18,869 nt of DNA from Bacillota bacterium (GTDB lineage: Bacteria; Bacillota; Clostridia; Christensenellales; UMGS416). The notes beneath the pieces are model-generated. The model was not told the origin of the DNA. It saw only the letters and a program-made list of their open reading frames with translations, and ran no database searches. Where the stretch lies: NCBI GenBank assembly GCA_023409755.1, contig JAEYRA010000067.1:1-18869 (forward strand), written 5' to 3'. A program made the translations under genes and the position numbers. Positions 7,664-16,733 of this stretch are shown here, one piece after another (position 1 is the stretch's first letter; every line of letters starts with the position of its first letter).

Positions 7664-7702
7664 AAGAAACCTCTTTTGTCAGGTAGACAAAAGAGGTTTC
7701 TT
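7664..7702 (-). terminator. Intrinsic terminator of the tRNA-Leu gene
   Basis: A perfect 17-bp stem (7664-7680 with 7686-7702) encloses a 5-base loop, starting just 3 bases after the 3' CCA end of the tRNA on the minus strand. The U-rich descending end (TTTCTTCAATATTAT) supports termination of the tRNA transcript. The stem is symmetric enough to act in both directions. Confidence 0.75.
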
Positions 7703-7705
7703 TGT

Positions 7706-7789
7706 TGGTGCGATCGACCGGACTTGAACCGGTACGGGAATCCCACACGCCCCTCAAACGTGCGCGTCTGCCAGTTCCGCCACGATCGC
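7706..7789 (-). tRNA. tRNA-Leu, anticodon GAG
   Basis: This is an 84-base tRNA including encoded CCA. The acceptor stem pairs GCGATCG (7783-7789) with CGATCGC (7710-7716), followed by discriminator A and CCA. The D-arm has the Leu-type sequence TGGCGGAACTGGCAGACGCG. The anticodon stem CACGT/GCGTG closes the loop TTGAGGG with GAG at 7753-7755. A longer variable arm, as in class II tRNAs, precedes the T-arm CCGGTTCAAGTCCGG. It appears to be a single-gene transcript with its own promoter and terminator. Confidence 0.95.
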
Positions 7790-7866
7790 AGGACTGCATC
7801 ACGTTCCCAAAACCCGGTGAGGAGCCGAGTCCGTCACGGAAACCGTGAGAACGGAACGCGAAAGCT

Positions 7867-7895
7867 ATTATACGGGCCCCATTCCTGTTTGTCAA
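7867..7895 (-). promoter_or_regulatory. Perfect-consensus promoter of tRNA-Leu
   Basis: The minus strand has TTGACA (7890-7895), exactly 17 bases, then TATAAT (7867-7872). The start point near 7860 gives a 5' leader of about 70 bases, presumably removed by RNase P. The leader contains a small hairpin, TCACGG-AAA-CCGTGA (7834-7848). Confidence 0.85.
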
Positions 7896-7965
7896 TGTGT
7901 TTTTAGTGGGAGTGGTCCAAGTGCATGGTCAACGGAGTGTGTATCTGGTGAAAGGCCGTGTTCAC

Positions 7966-7994
7966 TTGTGTTCCTGCTGGAGATAACGTAAAAT
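7966..7994 (+). promoter_or_regulatory. Probable promoter of the M14 carboxypeptidase gene
   Basis: TTGTGT (7966-7971), a 17-base spacer and TAAAAT (7989-7994, 5 of 6). A start point near 8001 fits the ATG at 8029 and would leave the more upstream ATG codons at 7993-7998 outside the transcript, supporting the later start. The -35 box is weak. Confidence 0.45.
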
Positions 7995-8028
7995 GATGGA
8001 AACGACAATACATCACAAGGGAGAGACC

Positions 8029-9324
8029 ATGGCCACAAAAGGTACCGGCAAACCCAAAAGCAAACGTGGACGCGTCCGGCGCAACAATCGGATTGCCATC
8101 GTGTTGCTGGCTTTGCTGGTGCCGCTCCTGCTGGTGGCGGCGCTGGGCGGCGGTGACGACGCGGGCAGCGTGGCCGGCAGCTACACCGTGGCGGAGGAAA
8201 CACTCCCTGTATTGGAGACGGCGGACAGTCAGTCCAGCGTGTTGGCCACGCTCAGCCAGGGCGACGAGGTGCAGGTGCTCTCTATGAGCGGCGCTTACTA
8301 TAAGTTGGCACTGGAGAGTGGACAGGTCGGCTTCGCGCTGGCCCAATCCCTGACGAGCAAGACCACGACCATCGGCAATTGGACCAGCGAATACATCGAT
8401 ACCTCGAAGCTGTACACCTACAGTCAGTGCCGCAAGGACATGAAGGAGCTGGATGCGGCCTATACCGATGCGCGCATTGAGACGGTGGGGGAGAGCGTTC
8501 TGGGCAACCCCATTGAGGCGCTGGTGCTGGGCAATTCCAACGCCAAACGGCGCATCCTGGTGCACGCCTCCATGCACGCGCGGGAGGGCATTACCACGCC
8601 CGTTGTTATGCGCCAGGCAGAGAACCTGCTGCAGGCCGCGAAGAAAAATGCTACCTACCAGGGTGTGAAGGCATCCACCCTCTTGAAGAATGTGGAGATC
8701 TGGGTTGTGCCGGTTGTCAACCCCGACGGGCTCAACCTGGTGCAGAAGGGCATCAGTTCAGTACCCGAGGACATGCGGGCCAGGGTGCTGGCCCTCAACA
8801 AAGGCAATCAGGACTTCTCCCGCTGGAAGGCCAACATCCGAGGCGTTGACCTCAACCGTAATTTCCCGGGCTATTGGGAGGAGGACCCGGCTTACACCAA
8901 GCCGGGGCCCCTTAACTTTGCCGGTACCGGCCCGTTGACTGAGCCCGAAAGCCAGGCGCTTTACGACCTGACGGTGGAGAAGGACTTTTACCTGACCGCC
9001 AGCTATCACTGCGTGGGGGAGATTCTCTATTGGTATGGCCCCAAGCAAGGCATCCTGAATGAACTTAACTACGTATCGGCCAAGCAGATTTCCAAACTCA
9101 CCGGGTACCGGGTGCTGTCCCGCTCCAGTCAGGATCCCAATGGCGGCTATCGCGATTGGTTCATGTGGCAGTACGCCCGCCAGGGCTTCACCATTGAGGT
9201 GGCGACGGGCAGCGCACCTGTGCCGACCGCCTCCTTCCCGTCCATCTGGTCCAAAAACCGTCTGGTCATGGCTCACCTGGCCTGGATCGCTTCCCCCAAG
9301 TCGCTCCTGTCACTGTTTGGTTGA
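8029..9324 (+). CDS. Membrane-anchored or secreted M14 zinc carboxypeptidase with SH3-like domain
   Basis: A 431-residue protein from the ATG at 8029, which has AGGGAG 5 bases upstream; the same frame is open from 7993 but that start lacks a ribosome site. A basic N-terminus (about residues 5-20) leads into a hydrophobic signal or anchor (about 21-38). A bacterial SH3-like domain (about 47-108, ending in VGFALAQSL) follows, then the M14 peptidase domain. Zinc ligands are His183 and Glu186 in HAREG and His327 in SYHCVGE; the substrate-binding NPDG and RGVDLNRNF motifs are present, and the catalytic Glu is Glu390 in FTIEVATG. The SH3 plus M14 architecture suggests a cell-wall peptide hydrolase of the gamma-D-glutamyl-diaminopimelate type acting outside the membrane. 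That substrate is inferred; the peptidase family is clear. Confidence 0.9.
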   Translation: MATKGTGKPKSKRGRVRRNNRIAIVLLALLVPLLLVAALGGGDDAGSVAGSYTVAEETLPVLETADSQSSVLATLSQGDEVQVLSMSGAYYKLALESGQVGFALAQSLTSKTTTIGNWTSEYIDTSKLYTYSQCRKDMKELDAAYTDARIETVGESVLGNPIEALVLGNSNAKRRILVHASMHAREGITTPVVMRQAENLLQAAKKNATYQGVKASTLLKNVEIWVVPVVNPDGLNLVQKGISSVPEDMRARVLALNKGNQDFSRWKANIRGVDLNRNFPGYWEEDPAYTKPGPLNFAGTGPLTEPESQALYDLTVEKDFYLTASYHCVGEILYWYGPKQGILNELNYVSAKQISKLTGYRVLSRSSQDPNGGYRDWFMWQYARQGFTIEVATGSAPVPTASFPSIWSKNRLVMAHLAWIASPKSLLSLFG

Positions 9325-9384
9325 GATGGCCCCGTAAAACTCGCTGGTAATCGCCTTAATTATGCGAAAACATCAATGTTTTGG

Positions 9385-9413
9385 TTGCACTGGTAACTTT
9401 CATCGTTTATAAT
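9385..9413 (+). promoter_or_regulatory. Promoter of ppdK
   Basis: TTGCAC (9385-9390), a 17-base spacer and a perfect TATAAT (9408-9413). The start point near 9420 gives a leader of about 97 bases. Two bases upstream of the -35 box lies an inverted repeat, AAAACAT-CA-ATGTTTT (9367-9382). Confidence 0.65.
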
Positions 9414-9440
9414 ACGTAGTTGCGTGTAATACTTTTTTTG

Positions 9441-9476
9441 TGTGCGCTGGAAGGTCCTGGTAGGGGCCAGCGCACA
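9441..9476 (+). promoter_or_regulatory. Stable hairpin in the ppdK leader
   Basis: TGTGCGCTGG (9441-9450) pairs perfectly with CCAGCGCACA (9467-9476). Inside it GGTCC pairs with GGGCC (one G-T pair), leaving an AA bulge and a 6-base loop. It lies in the 5' leader, between the promoter and the ribosome site. There is no good T tract after it (GCTTTGTTT), so it may be a transcript-stabilising leader, a weak attenuator, or the terminator of the upstream carboxypeptidase gene. Confidence 0.55.
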
Positions 9477-9516
9477 GCTTTGTTTACCTAACACATAACA
9501 TAGAGGAGGAAACTGA

Positions 9517-12144
<2,628 letters not shown>

Positions 12145-12160
12145 CCCAAGTCCAATGGCG

Positions 12161-12193
12161 GTCAGGCGACGCTGTGAGCGTCGCCTGACTTTC
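12161..12193 (+). terminator. Intrinsic terminator of ppdK
   Basis: A perfect 13-bp stem (12161-12173 with 12177-12189), a 3-base loop, then TTTCTGTTTTCC. It begins 16 bases after the ppdK stop. Confidence 0.9.
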
Positions 12194-12280
12194 TGTTTTC
12201 CAACCGTCGGCTCCACCCCGGCCACACACCCGTGCGCGGACACCTCTCGCGGACAGGCTTTGCCGATTTTACCCGGCCCT

Positions 12281-12309
12281 TTGCAGGAAAACAGAGCATT
12301 TCGTCGAAT
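12281..12309 (+). promoter_or_regulatory. Candidate promoter of the dnaG-rpoD operon
   Basis: TTGCAG (12281-12286), a 17-base spacer and TCGAAT (12304-12309, 4 of 6). This is the best candidate I can find between the strong ppdK terminator and dnaG, but the match is modest. Confidence 0.3.
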
Positions 12310-12380
12310 ACTAACCCTCCATACGGCAGGTGGTGGGGGAGGACCCAGCCGACGCCGTGTGACACGGGAAAGGAGCTGCG

Positions 12381-14198
12381 ATGCCCGGTTTTTTCGCCGA
12401 GGAGTTTTTGTCGGAGGTACTGGCCCGCAACGACATCGTCGACGTCGTTGGCGAATATGTGCAGCTCAAGCGCAAGGGCGACCGGTACTGGGGTCTGTGC
12501 CCCTTCCATGGCGAGAAGACGCCGTCCTTCAGTGTGAAGCAGGACAAGCAGTTCTATTATTGCTTCGGTTGTCACGCCGCGGGCAATGCCTTCCAGTTCG
12601 TGCAGAACATTGAGAAGTGTGACTTCCCCGAAGCAGTGGAGCACTTGGCCCAGCGGGCTGGTATGGAACTGCCGGCGCGACAGTCGAGTGGCGACAGCCG
12701 CCAGCGCGAGGAGCTGCGCACCACACTCTATGAGATTGGCCGGGCGGCAGGCCGTTTCTATCACGAGAAGCTCTACACCCGGGAGGGATTTGCCGGGTTG
12801 GAGTACCTGCAGCGGCGGGGTCTGACCGAGCGGATCATCAAACGCTTCGGGCTGGGCTTCGCACCCAACAACCACGATGAGGCAATCCGCTTCCTGGAGG
12901 CTCAGGGCTTCAGCCGGGAACATCTGAAACTCTTTGCCGTGGCGGGGGAGAAGGAAGGCCGCTGGTACGACTATTTCCGCAACCGTATCATGTTCCCCAT
13001 CATTGACCGGCGAGGCCGCGTCATCGGCTTTGGTGGGCGGGTGATGGACGACTCCCAGCCCAAGTACCTGAACTCCCCGGAAACGCCGGTGTTCAACAAG
13101 CGCCAGAATCTCTTTGGACTGAACCTGGTGGGCCAATTGCGCAGTCTTGAGCGGCTGGTGATTGTGGAGGGATACATGGACGTCATCTCCATGCACCAGG
13201 CCGGCCTGCCGTACACGGTGGCATCGCTGGGCACCGCACTCACCGAAGAGCAGGCGCGGCTGATGAAACGCTACTGCACCGAGGTGTTCATCGCTTACGA
13301 TGGCGATTCCGCCGGGCAGAAGGCCACCATGCGGTCACTGGACATCCTGCGGGACGCGGGGCTTTCGGTGCGGGTGCTGCAGTTCCCCGATGGGTTGGAT
13401 CCCGACGACTACGCCAAGCGCTTTGGTCTTGCGGGGTTGGAGGAACTGATGGACAAGGCGCCTCAGGCCGTGGATTACAAGCTGCGCTCCATCGCCGCCG
13501 GGCACGACCTGCGCAACGAGGAGGGACGCCGCCGCTACGTGGCCGAGGCCTGCCGGGAGGTGCTCTCCAAACTCACCAGCCCCGTGGAAATGGATATCTA
13601 CGTCAAGCGTGTGAGCCGTGAGGCCGGCGTGTCCGAAATGGCCATCTACGAGGAGGCCGGGCTGGAACGCTCTGCCAGAAAAGCCGCGGAGTATAGCGCC
13701 AGAACCAGCAGGAATACTAATGCAGTAACGGACGGCCCCTCCCAAATACTGGAGAATGAACCCCGCAGCCAGCCACGGGACAATGCCCGGCGGGACGCCG
13801 AATGTTACCTGTTGCGTCTGGCGATGGAGGAGGACGTTTGGGCCCGAAAGCTCGCGGAGGATTGGGTCCCCGAGACATTCCGGCAGGAGCGGCGGGAACT
13901 GGCAGGACTGGTGCTGAGCGGACAGGCGGTGGCCATTCCAACGACGGAGTTGATGGGCCGCCTGCCGGATGGTGAACAGGCCGAATTTGCTCGCATCCTG
14001 TTGCTGAACTTGCCTGATCCGGATGACCGCCCCCAGCTGTATGCGGACTGCGCCGCCGTCCTGCGGGATCGGGAACGGGCAGGGGAGCTCGAGCGCCTGC
14101 GGGAGGAACTGCAGCAACCGGGACTTACGGAAGAAGAAAAGACCACGCTGAAGCAGCGCTTGCAGGAATTATTGCTGCGGCAGCGGAACAGATACTGA
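12381..14198 (+). CDS. dnaG: DNA primase
   Basis: DnaG makes RNA primers at the replication fork. The 605-residue protein has the N-terminal CHC2-type zinc domain with ligands Cys40, His43, Cys61 and Cys64 (CPFH and CFGC). The Toprim catalytic core follows, with Glu263 in IVEGYMDV and Asp307/Asp309 in AYDGDSAG. A polar linker (about 435-470, rich in Arg, Asn and Ser) leads to the C-terminal helicase-interaction region. AGGAG (12371-12375) is 5 bases before the ATG. The stop overlaps the ribosome site of rpoD, which starts 12 bases later, so the two form an operon, as is common in bacteria. In several Clostridia a dGTPase gene lies between ppdK and dnaG; none is here. Confidence 0.98.
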   Translation: MPGFFAEEFLSEVLARNDIVDVVGEYVQLKRKGDRYWGLCPFHGEKTPSFSVKQDKQFYYCFGCHAAGNAFQFVQNIEKCDFPEAVEHLAQRAGMELPARQSSGDSRQREELRTTLYEIGRAAGRFYHEKLYTREGFAGLEYLQRRGLTERIIKRFGLGFAPNNHDEAIRFLEAQGFSREHLKLFAVAGEKEGRWYDYFRNRIMFPIIDRRGRVIGFGGRVMDDSQPKYLNSPETPVFNKRQNLFGLNLVGQLRSLERLVIVEGYMDVISMHQAGLPYTVASLGTALTEEQARLMKRYCTEVFIAYDGDSAGQKATMRSLDILRDAGLSVRVLQFPDGLDPDDYAKRFGLAGLEELMDKAPQAVDYKLRSIAAGHDLRNEEGRRRYVAEACREVLSKLTSPVEMDIYVKRVSREAGVSEMAIYEEAGLERSARKAAEYSARTSRNTNAVTDGPSQILENEPRSQPRDNARRDAECYLLRLAMEEDVWARKLAEDWVPETFRQERRELAGLVLSGQAVAIPTTELMGRLPDGEQAEFARILLLNLPDPDDRPQLYADCAAVLRDRERAGELERLREELQQPGLTEEEKTTLKQRLQELLLRQRNRY

Positions 14199-14210
14199 GG
14201 AGGGACGGCA

Positions 14211-15563
14211 TTGGCCGATCGGAACACAAATGGCACGGGCACACCGGAAGGAGCAGATGTAATGGATGACAGGGAAAAGGCCGCGGAGATCACCCGCGAC
14301 GGTGCCAACGGCAAACGGAAGGCAAAGCCTGCCCATGCCCGCAACACCGGGGAGGATGAGCTGGATCTCGTCGATGCATTCGGGGCATCCGCCGGTGAGA
14401 GTGTCGAAGGGGAGGACACGCTGGAGGAAGCGGTCGAGGAGGGCAGCGGTCTGCTGTCCGACCTCACCGACGACGTGACGGAGATCTCCCTGCAGCAGCT
14501 AATGGAAATTCCCATCTTCAAGCAGAAGCGCATTAAGAAGCTCATTGAGTTGGGACAGTCCAAGGGGATGTTGACCGAACGGGAGATCAGCACGATGCTC
14601 GATGGCATCGAGCTGGAACCCGAAGAGGTGGAACAGATCTACGAGGCGCTGGAGAAGCTGGGAATTGAGTATAGCCTGACCAAGGAACTGGGTGACCCGG
14701 AGCAGCAGGACGACCGCGTGCTGCTGGAGGGCGTGAGCCTGGACGATCCCGTTCGCATGTATTTAAAGGAAATCGGCAAGGTGCCGCTGCTCTCGGCCGA
14801 TGAGGAAATCATCTACGCCCGGCGTATGGAGGAAGGGGACGAGAACGCCCGGCGGAAGCTGGCCGAAGCCAACCTTCGTCTGGTTGTCAGCATCGCCAAG
14901 CGCTATGTGGGCCGTGGCATGCTGTTTCTTGATCTAATTCAGGAAGGCAACCTGGGCCTCATCAAGGCCGTGGAGAAGTTTGACTACCGCAAGGGATACA
15001 AGTTCTCCACCTATGCTACCTGGTGGATTCGCCAGGCCATTACCCGCGCCATCGCGGACCAGGCGCGCACCATCCGCATCCCTGTCCACATGGTGGAGAC
15101 GATCAACAAGCTCATTCGTGTCTCCCGCCAGTTGCTGCAGGAGAATGGCCGTGACCCCCAGCCCGATGAGATTGCCAAGGAAATGGGCGTGTCGGAGGAC
15201 AAGGTGCGGGAGATCATGAAGATTGCCCAGGAGCCTGTTTCGTTGGAGACACCCATCGGCGAGGAGGAAGACAGCCACTTGGGTGACTTCATCCCCGATG
15301 ACGATGTGCCTGCCCCGGCGGAGGTCGCCGCCTATACAATGCTCAAGGAGCAGCTGACCGACGTGCTGGACACCCTGACCCCCCGGGAGGAGAAGGTGCT
15401 TCGCCTTCGCTTCGGCCTGGACGATGGCCGCGCCCGCACTCTGGAGGAGGTTGGCCGGGAGTTCCAGGTCACCCGTGAGCGCATCCGGCAGATTGAGGCC
15501 AAGGCACTTCGTAAGCTCCGCCACCCCAGCCGCAGCAAGAAGCTGAAGGATTTCCTGGATTGA
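14211..15563 (+). CDS. rpoD: Primary RNA polymerase sigma factor (sigma-A/RpoD)
   Basis: The housekeeping sigma factor. Up to 450 residues. An acidic N-terminal part (about 40-90) precedes a region 1.1-like segment (about 95-155). Region 1.2 begins with DDPVRMYLKEIGKVPLL. Region 2 contains NLRLVVSIAKRYVGRGM, DLIQEGNLGLIKAVEKFDYR and the -10-recognition segment FSTYATWWIRQAITRAIAD. Region 3 begins near IRIPVHMVETINKL. Region 4.2, the -35-recognition helix-turn-helix, is EEVGREFQVTRERIRQIE. Two starts are plausible: TTG at 14211 with AGGAGG 7 bases upstream, and an in-frame ATG at 14262 with AGGAG 8 bases upstream, giving 433 residues. The gene is the second of the dnaG-rpoD operon and is closed by a strong terminator. 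Confidence 0.98.
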   Translation: MADRNTNGTGTPEGADVMDDREKAAEITRDGANGKRKAKPAHARNTGEDELDLVDAFGASAGESVEGEDTLEEAVEEGSGLLSDLTDDVTEISLQQLMEIPIFKQKRIKKLIELGQSKGMLTEREISTMLDGIELEPEEVEQIYEALEKLGIEYSLTKELGDPEQQDDRVLLEGVSLDDPVRMYLKEIGKVPLLSADEEIIYARRMEEGDENARRKLAEANLRLVVSIAKRYVGRGMLFLDLIQEGNLGLIKAVEKFDYRKGYKFSTYATWWIRQAITRAIADQARTIRIPVHMVETINKLIRVSRQLLQENGRDPQPDEIAKEMGVSEDKVREIMKIAQEPVSLETPIGEEEDSHLGDFIPDDDVPAPAEVAAYTMLKEQLTDVLDTLTPREEKVLRLRFGLDDGRARTLEEVGREFQVTRERIRQIEAKALRKLRHPSRSKKLKDFLD

Positions 15564-15580
15564 ACTGAGCAGAGCTATAT

Positions 15581-15612
15581 GACCGCCGGCAAAAGCTGCC
15601 GGCGGTCTTTTT
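15581..15612 (+). terminator. Intrinsic terminator of the dnaG-rpoD operon
   Basis: An 11-bp perfect GC-rich stem (15581-15591 with 15597-15607), a 5-base loop and a run of five T (15608-15612). It begins 18 bases after the rpoD stop. Confidence 0.92.
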
Positions 15613-15735
15613 GTCCTCGCCCTGCAAGGACGGAGGTGGCGTGCTCAAGTTACAAAAGTATTCAATCCTCACTCGCGAATGTTGTCATTTTTTAACTGAA
15701 TCGGTGAAAAATGCTATGAGTTTCGAGGGAACATA

Positions 15736-15764
15736 TTGTATGTTGTTATATTTGAAAGTATAAT
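15736..15764 (+). promoter_or_regulatory. Promoter of the unknown gene at 15814
   Basis: TTGTAT (15736-15741), a 17-base spacer and a perfect TATAAT (15759-15764). The expected start point (about 15771) falls inside the palindrome CACATATGTG (15769-15778), a possible operator. The surrounding 100 bases are clearly more AT-rich than the flanking genes. Confidence 0.65.
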
Positions 15765-15813
15765 AATCCACATATGTGATACATTCCCAGGCAGTGAGTG
15801 AGGAGAGTGCAGC

Positions 15814-16506
15814 GTGGAACGAGTGGATGAGGCGGCCTTCCTGTACGAGGATCTGATTTGCAAAATTCAGGGTGTCTTTTCTGCCAAGGTAAAGGTGGAC
15901 GAGGTCGACGGCGAAATCATTGAGTGCCATGTGCTGGCCGACCGCACCCGAAACATCAAACAACTCGTGCGGGACGTGCAATCGGCGCTCATGGCCAAGT
16001 TCCACGTGGATTTGGATTATAAGCTCATCAGTGTCGCTCAGGTAGACAACTTGGATGATATAATACAAAGCAAGCCTGAGGAAACGGAAGCTGGCAGGGC
16101 AGAGGCCCCCCGCGTGCTGCTCAAAAGCTTCATGATGGGATATGAAGGCAGCAACATCAAGGCTTCGGTCACTTTGGGCATCGCTGGGAATGCTTACAAC
16201 GGTGAGGCGGTCGGGTCGGGCAGCGTAGCAAGCCGCTATAAGACACTGGCGCAGGCCGTGGTCAATGCCGTCAACTACAATGCAGACGCCTCGCTTACGC
16301 TCAGTGTGCTGGACGTACAGCGCTTTCACATCAACGGCCAGAACGCGTATGCCGTTGCAATCTATTACCGTTGCATGGGGAGGGAGGACGTACTGCTTGG
16401 TTCTGCCATCATCCGGGAGGATGAGAACATGGCGGTGGTGAAAGCCGCGCTTGACGCCCTGAACCGCAGGGTATTCACCACCAATTTTCAAACTGGGAAT
16501 CATTAG
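15814..16506 (+). CDS. Conserved-looking two-domain protein of unknown function
   Basis: I do not recognise this 230-residue, apparently soluble protein. It starts at GTG with AGGAGAG (15801-15807) upstream. The N-terminal half (about 1-80) contains GVFSAKVKVDEVDGEIIECH followed by ADRTRNIKQLVRDVQSALMA, an alternating beta-strand then helix pattern suggesting a small alpha/beta domain. A charged Glu-rich linker (about 86-98) separates it from a C-terminal domain (about 99-225) with the strand-rich VTLGIAGNAYNGEAVGSGS and a helix, LAQAVVNAVNYNA. The second domain loosely recalls the alpha/beta regulatory fold at the end of isopropylmalate synthase, but that is only a pattern impression. No signal peptide or membrane segment is seen. 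It is transcribed from its own promoter between the rpoD terminator and a signalling operon, with a possible operator at the start point. Confidence 0.85.
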   Translation: MERVDEAAFLYEDLICKIQGVFSAKVKVDEVDGEIIECHVLADRTRNIKQLVRDVQSALMAKFHVDLDYKLISVAQVDNLDDIIQSKPEETEAGRAEAPRVLLKSFMMGYEGSNIKASVTLGIAGNAYNGEAVGSGSVASRYKTLAQAVVNAVNYNADASLTLSVLDVQRFHINGQNAYAVAIYYRCMGREDVLLGSAIIREDENMAVVKAALDALNRRVFTTNFQTGNH

Positions 16507-16517
16507 GCCCGGTCGGC

Positions 16518-16546
16518 TGGTCACGAACAAAGCGTAGCGGTATTAT
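16518..16546 (+). promoter_or_regulatory. Probable promoter of the small peptide / HD-GYP operon
   Basis: TGGTCA (16518-16523, 4 of 6), a 17-base spacer and TATTAT (16541-16546, 5 of 6). It begins 12 bases after the preceding stop; no terminator was seen in between, so read-through is also possible. Confidence 0.42.
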
Positions 16547-16593
16547 AGCCTGCCTGTTAGCGGATGGCAGAGAAATCGATGGGAGGCTATATC

Positions 16594-16674
16594 ATGAAGA
16601 CGAGAATCCTCGTTGCCATTACGTCCTTGGCTTCTTTGTTGCTGGCTGGCGGCGCTACCTGGATCTGGAGATAA
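16594..16674 (+). CDS. 26-residue hydrophobic membrane peptide
   Basis: A short open frame, ATG to TAA, encodes a peptide that begins MKTRILVAITSLASLLLAGG and ends in TWIWR. It has a positively charged start, one hydrophobic segment long enough to span the membrane (about residues 5-24) and an aromatic, basic end. GGGAGG (16581-16586) lies 7 bases upstream, a strong ribosome site that makes real translation likely. It precedes the HD-GYP gene by 59 bases and probably shares its transcript. It could be a small membrane regulator or a leader peptide; I do not recognise a family. Confidence 0.55.
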   Translation: MKTRILVAITSLASLLLAGGATWIWR

Positions 16675-16733
16675 TCACTCCTTAACAGCAGCCTTTTCCG
16701 GCCGGGCCTAATTTCCATAATAGAGGAGACGCT

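Noticed and set aside
7993..7998. Earlier ATG codons for the M14 carboxypeptidase
   Set aside because: They overlap the -10 box of the likely promoter and lack a ribosome site, while the ATG at 8029 has AGGGAG at the right distance.
12162..13196. Long minus-strand frame opposite the dnaG start, and similar long antisense frames opposite dnaG, rpoD and the carboxypeptidase gene
   Set aside because: They lie opposite confidently identified genes, show no recognisable motifs, and are explained by GC-rich codon bias.
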